Source: Sphingobacteriia bacterium
Lineage (GTDB): Bacteria > Bacteroidota > Bacteroidia > Chitinophagales > Chitinophagaceae
Direction: 5' to 3'
NCBI GenBank assembly: GCA_017304675.1
Contig: JAFKLS010000019.1
Location: 310,001-374,000, forward strand
DNA length: 64,000 nucleotides
The notes under the pieces were generated by a model. The model had not been told where the DNA came from. It made no database searches and saw only the letters and a program-made list of their open reading frames with translations. The position numbers were made by a program, and so were the translations under genes. Shown piece by piece: positions 61,974 to 64,000 of this stretch; position 1 is the first letter of the stretch; each line of letters starts with the position of its first letter.

Positions 61974-62046
61974 GTCATTTAGAGGTTCTTGCCGAGAAAT
62001 CTCTTGAGATATGATTGGAGAGATTTCTCACTACGTTCAAAATGAC
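61974..62046. repeat. REP-like inverted element (GTCATTT..GAGAAATCTC / GAGATTTCTC..AAATGAC)
   Basis: Two arms ending GAGAAATCTC (61994-62003) and starting GAGATTTCTC (62020-62029) face each other, each running out to GTCATTT/AAATGAC. The left arm's reverse complement matches 48239-48269 almost perfectly, giving three arm copies in the window. Such paired palindromic units are typical of intergenic REP families. Confidence 0.65.
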
Positions 62047-62128
62047 GTTTTTCTTTTTGGAGTCATTGTTAGCCCCCTAATCAACAATTAACAACATAAT
62101 ACTTCGATAAACTGTGCATGACAAAGAG

Positions 62129-62149
62129 ATCCTGAATCAAGTTCAGGAT
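62129..62149. repeat. short hairpin repeat (ATCCTGAA..TTCAGGAT)
   Basis: Perfect 8-bp arms with a 5-nt loop TCAAG, followed by GAC. This motif is of the type widespread in Bacteroidota intergenic DNA; it is close to the preceding REP-like element. Confidence 0.5.
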
Positions 62150-62193
62150 GACCACAATTAAAAGATTCGAAGATATACTTTGTAAAAAGAACC

Positions 62194-62221
62194 TACTTAC
62201 TACTTACTACTTACTACTTAT
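62194..62221. repeat. 7-bp tandem repeat (TACTTAC)
   Basis: Three exact TACTTAC units and a fourth TACTTAT run directly into the stop end of the phosphatase gene (62218). Confidence 0.65.
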
Positions 62222-63327
62222 TTATCCGCTACCGTTATCAAACTCATTTCTATTGGTGTTGGTAATAAAGAGGCAATGGGTTCTGCAACAATATGATTGG
62301 TAGTAAATTGAAACCCTAACAAAGAAGTGATGGTAGATGCAATTTGTTTCTGATACAATTGCATTGGAGTTTTTATTTCTCCAATCGGTTTAATATCCGG
62401 TCCAATGGCAGCCAACCATATTTGTCCGGACTCCGGTATCTCCTCTCCGTGGTCTTTCCAATTTTCTTTCACTGCATCTCCTCTCCCATGATCGCAAGTA
62501 ATGATCAATGTTGTTTTGTTTGTGTATTGCGGTGTGGATTGTATATAATTCCACAGATCTGCGATCATCGCATCAATTGCATGTGCACTTTTTAAATATT
62601 GATCGTATTGTCCGCTGTGAGCAAAATCATCCGTTTCATCAAATCCAATAAACATCATTTTAGGATGATTGGCCTTCATGTATTCTCTCGCAGCGAAATA
62701 AGTGAACACATCTAATCGCACATCTAAAGGTTTTGCAGAGAGAGATTGCATTTCTTTGATAAGTGATAAGTTGGAATTATCGAATCCATCATTGTCCATA
62801 CCTGCATTAATGTAGAAATGGCTTTCAGGTTTGTTTAAAATGTATGGAAATACATCCCATGTTGCAAACGCAGCCACTTGGTTTCGATAACCTTCTTGCT
62901 TGCTAACAAACTCTAAAATATTTTCATTAGGATTTAAAATCTTTTCATTCGAACTAACATTTGTATCAGGATAACCTGTAAGCAATTCATTGTAACCCGG
63001 ATAAGAAAACTTATAGGGATTGGCATTATCTAATTTGTTGCTGAAATAACGATTGCCATAGAGTTGCCCTTGCCTGGCAACAATATTCCACAAAAAAGGA
63101 AATAAGATTTTTCTTCTTTCACTCACATTATCATCCCAAAAATCCTTGAAGGTTTCAACAGTATCTTTTGTAAAGCGAATATCTTTCAGTAATTGTTTAT
63201 CAGCTCCCGAAAAAACTTCCTGCCAACGCATGCCATCCAATGTAACAATAATAACATTTTCTGTTTTCTGGGCTTGTAAACAAATGGTAACCATCAAACA
63301 CAAAATCAATCCTGCTAAACTTTTCAT
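62218..63327 (-). CDS. secreted alkaline-phosphatase-superfamily phosphodiesterase
   Basis: ATG 63327 (MKSLAGLILCLMVTICLQAQ) gives a signal peptide and 369 residues; the ORF start at 63345 adds six. The superfamily metal sites are visible: NVIIVTLDGMRWQEVFSG, YPGYNELLTGYPDTN as the nucleophile region, FIGFDETDDFAHSGQYDQY, and LIITCDHGRGDAVKENWKDHG. This fits the type I phosphodiesterase/nucleotide pyrophosphatase group, acting in the periplasm or outside. The substrate is unknown. It is divergent from the ABC gene. Confidence 0.85.
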   Translation of the reverse strand: MKSLAGLILCLMVTICLQAQKTENVIIVTLDGMRWQEVFSGADKQLLKDIRFTKDTVETFKDFWDDNVSERRKILFPFLWNIVARQGQLYGNRYFSNKLDNANPYKFSYPGYNELLTGYPDTNVSSNEKILNPNENILEFVSKQEGYRNQVAAFATWDVFPYILNKPESHFYINAGMDNDGFDNSNLSLIKEMQSLSAKPLDVRLDVFTYFAAREYMKANHPKMMFIGFDETDDFAHSGQYDQYLKSAHAIDAMIADLWNYIQSTPQYTNKTTLIITCDHGRGDAVKENWKDHGEEIPESGQIWLAAIGPDIKPIGEIKTPMQLYQKQIASTITSLLGFQFTTNHIVAEPIASLLPTPIEMSLITVADK

Positions 63328-63439
63328 ACGAATGGTGTTTAGCAAAATTCAAACCTTTAAGTAAAGAGATTGTTGCGTTGATATTAATATTAGTTGAATG
63401 AATTATTAAGAAATTGTTTTCTCTTCTTATTTTCGGTGT

Positions 63440-64000
63440 ATGGCTTTATTAGAGGTAAAGAATCTTTCTAAAAAGATCAATAACAATCTTGCGGTTGAGG
63501 ATGTTTCTTTTGTTCAAACCGAATTACAAAAAATGGCCATTGTGGGTGCAACCGGCTCAGGTAAAACAACATTGTTGAAAATGATCGGCGGGTTGATTCA
63601 ACCGGATAACGGTGTTATTTTGTTGAGTCAGCAAAAAGTGTTGGGGCCAGATTATAAACTATTGCCCGGCCATGAAAAGATTGCCTATGTTAGTCAATAT
63701 TTTGAACTGAGAAGTAATTACAAAGTATTTGAAAGATTGGAAATGGCTAATAAAATGGAGGAAGCCGATGCAGAACACATTTATGAAGTGTGCAAAATTC
63801 AACATTTGCTGAAACGCAGAACAGATGAGCTTTCCGGAGGAGAAAGGCAAAGAATTGTTTTAGCATCCCTTCTTACAACAAAGCCCAGTTTACTATTGTT
63901 AGATGAACCTTTCTCCAATCTCGATAACATTCATAAACACATTATTAAAACAGTGATACACGATATAGGCGAACAATTGAACACTACCTGTATCCTTGTA
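63440..64000 (+). CDS. ABC transporter ATP-binding protein, 3' end outside window
   Basis: From ATG 63440 the frame (MALLEVKNLSKKINNN) stays open for 187 codons to the window edge. Walker A is GATGSGKTTLLK near residue 36, the signature LSGGERQRIVLA near 133, and Walker B LLLLDEPFSNLD near 153, in normal order and spacing. The imported or exported substrate cannot be read without the membrane partner. A TATTTTCG -7-like element at 63428-63435 is only a few bases before the ATG. Confidence 0.93.
   Translation, partial: MALLEVKNLSKKINNNLAVEDVSFVQTELQKMAIVGATGSGKTTLLKMIGGLIQPDNGVILLSQQKVLGPDYKLLPGHEKIAYVSQYFELRSNYKVFERLEMANKMEEADAEHIYEVCKIQHLLKRRTDELSGGERQRIVLASLLTTKPSLLLLDEPFSNLDNIHKHIIKTVIHDIGEQLNTTCILV

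Larger units (their letters stand above)
61903..62217. other. repeat-bearing gap between hutU and the phosphatase gene
   Basis: No gene is seen in these 315 bp. They contain the hutU terminator, a ~73-bp REP-like inverted element, a second small hairpin and the start of a 7-bp tandem repeat, each listed separately. Confidence 0.7.

Noticed and set aside
1..64000. tRNA, rRNA, CRISPR arrays, transposases, integrases or phage genes
   Set aside because: None seen. The tandem repeats found are short, few and lack spacer structure, so they are not CRISPR.

Overview
The window is AT-rich chromosomal DNA from a member of the Bacteroidota, most likely the Chitinophagaceae. This is an inference from gene content: a SusC/SusD pair, a SprE/PorW-type protein of the type IX secretion system, FG-GAP/ASPIC-UnbV lipoproteins, a Bacteroidota-style sigma-54 regulator without a DNA-binding domain, almost no Shine-Dalgarno sequences, and several -7 elements of the TAnnTTTG type. 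No rRNA, tRNA, CRISPR array, transposase or phage gene was seen.

Bases 1-10.5 kb form a sugar-use region. A truncated acetylesterase/GH43 fusion is followed on the plus strand by a sucrose cassette: sugar symporter, fructokinase-like PfkB kinase and a GH13_4 amylosucrase-like enzyme. It converges on a minus-strand cassette of LacI regulator, MFS permease and cytoplasmic trehalase.

Bases 10.6-17.8 kb hold a FecA-like TonB receptor, a small broken secreted gene, two vanadium-haloperoxidase/PAP2-like lipoproteins, an outer-membrane beta-barrel protein and a membrane-anchored protein of unknown function. Bases 17.8-36.8 kb are a polysaccharide-utilisation-like locus: periplasmic GH65, a convergent SRPBCC/GyrI-like gene, three tandem ~1,100-residue FG-GAP/ASPIC lipoproteins, SusD, SusC and a divergent LacI regulator. 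The two LacI proteins share an identical recognition-helix stretch, and GCAAACGTTTGC-type palindromes lie before the sucrose symporter and before the second LacI gene, so the two loci may be co-regulated.

Bases 36.8-46.7 kb are housekeeping genes: rlmH, rhomboid protease, tilS, glnS, cdd, lepB, a sigma-54 response regulator, yceI-like and sucC. Bases 46.7-48.4 kb are a repeat-rich accessory patch with a RelE/ParE-type toxin-antitoxin pair and an XRE regulator. Bases 48.3-56.6 kb carry a SprT-like protein, an AtpZ/AtpI-like pair without the rest of the ATP synthase, a conserved membrane protein, sprE, a class A penicillin-binding protein and two small genes.

Bases 56.6-64 kb carry sulfur amino-acid genes (metZ, an OsmC-family gene, metX), a TPR protein, hutU with two apparent in-frame repeat insertions, an alkaline-phosphatase-superfamily protein and the start of an ABC ATPase. 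The most interesting signal is a 17-codon ORF just upstream of metX. It sits behind a good -7 element and ends in five consecutive cysteine codons, and its start can base-pair with sequence downstream of its stop. It looks like a cysteine-sensing leader peptide controlling methionine/cysteine synthesis.
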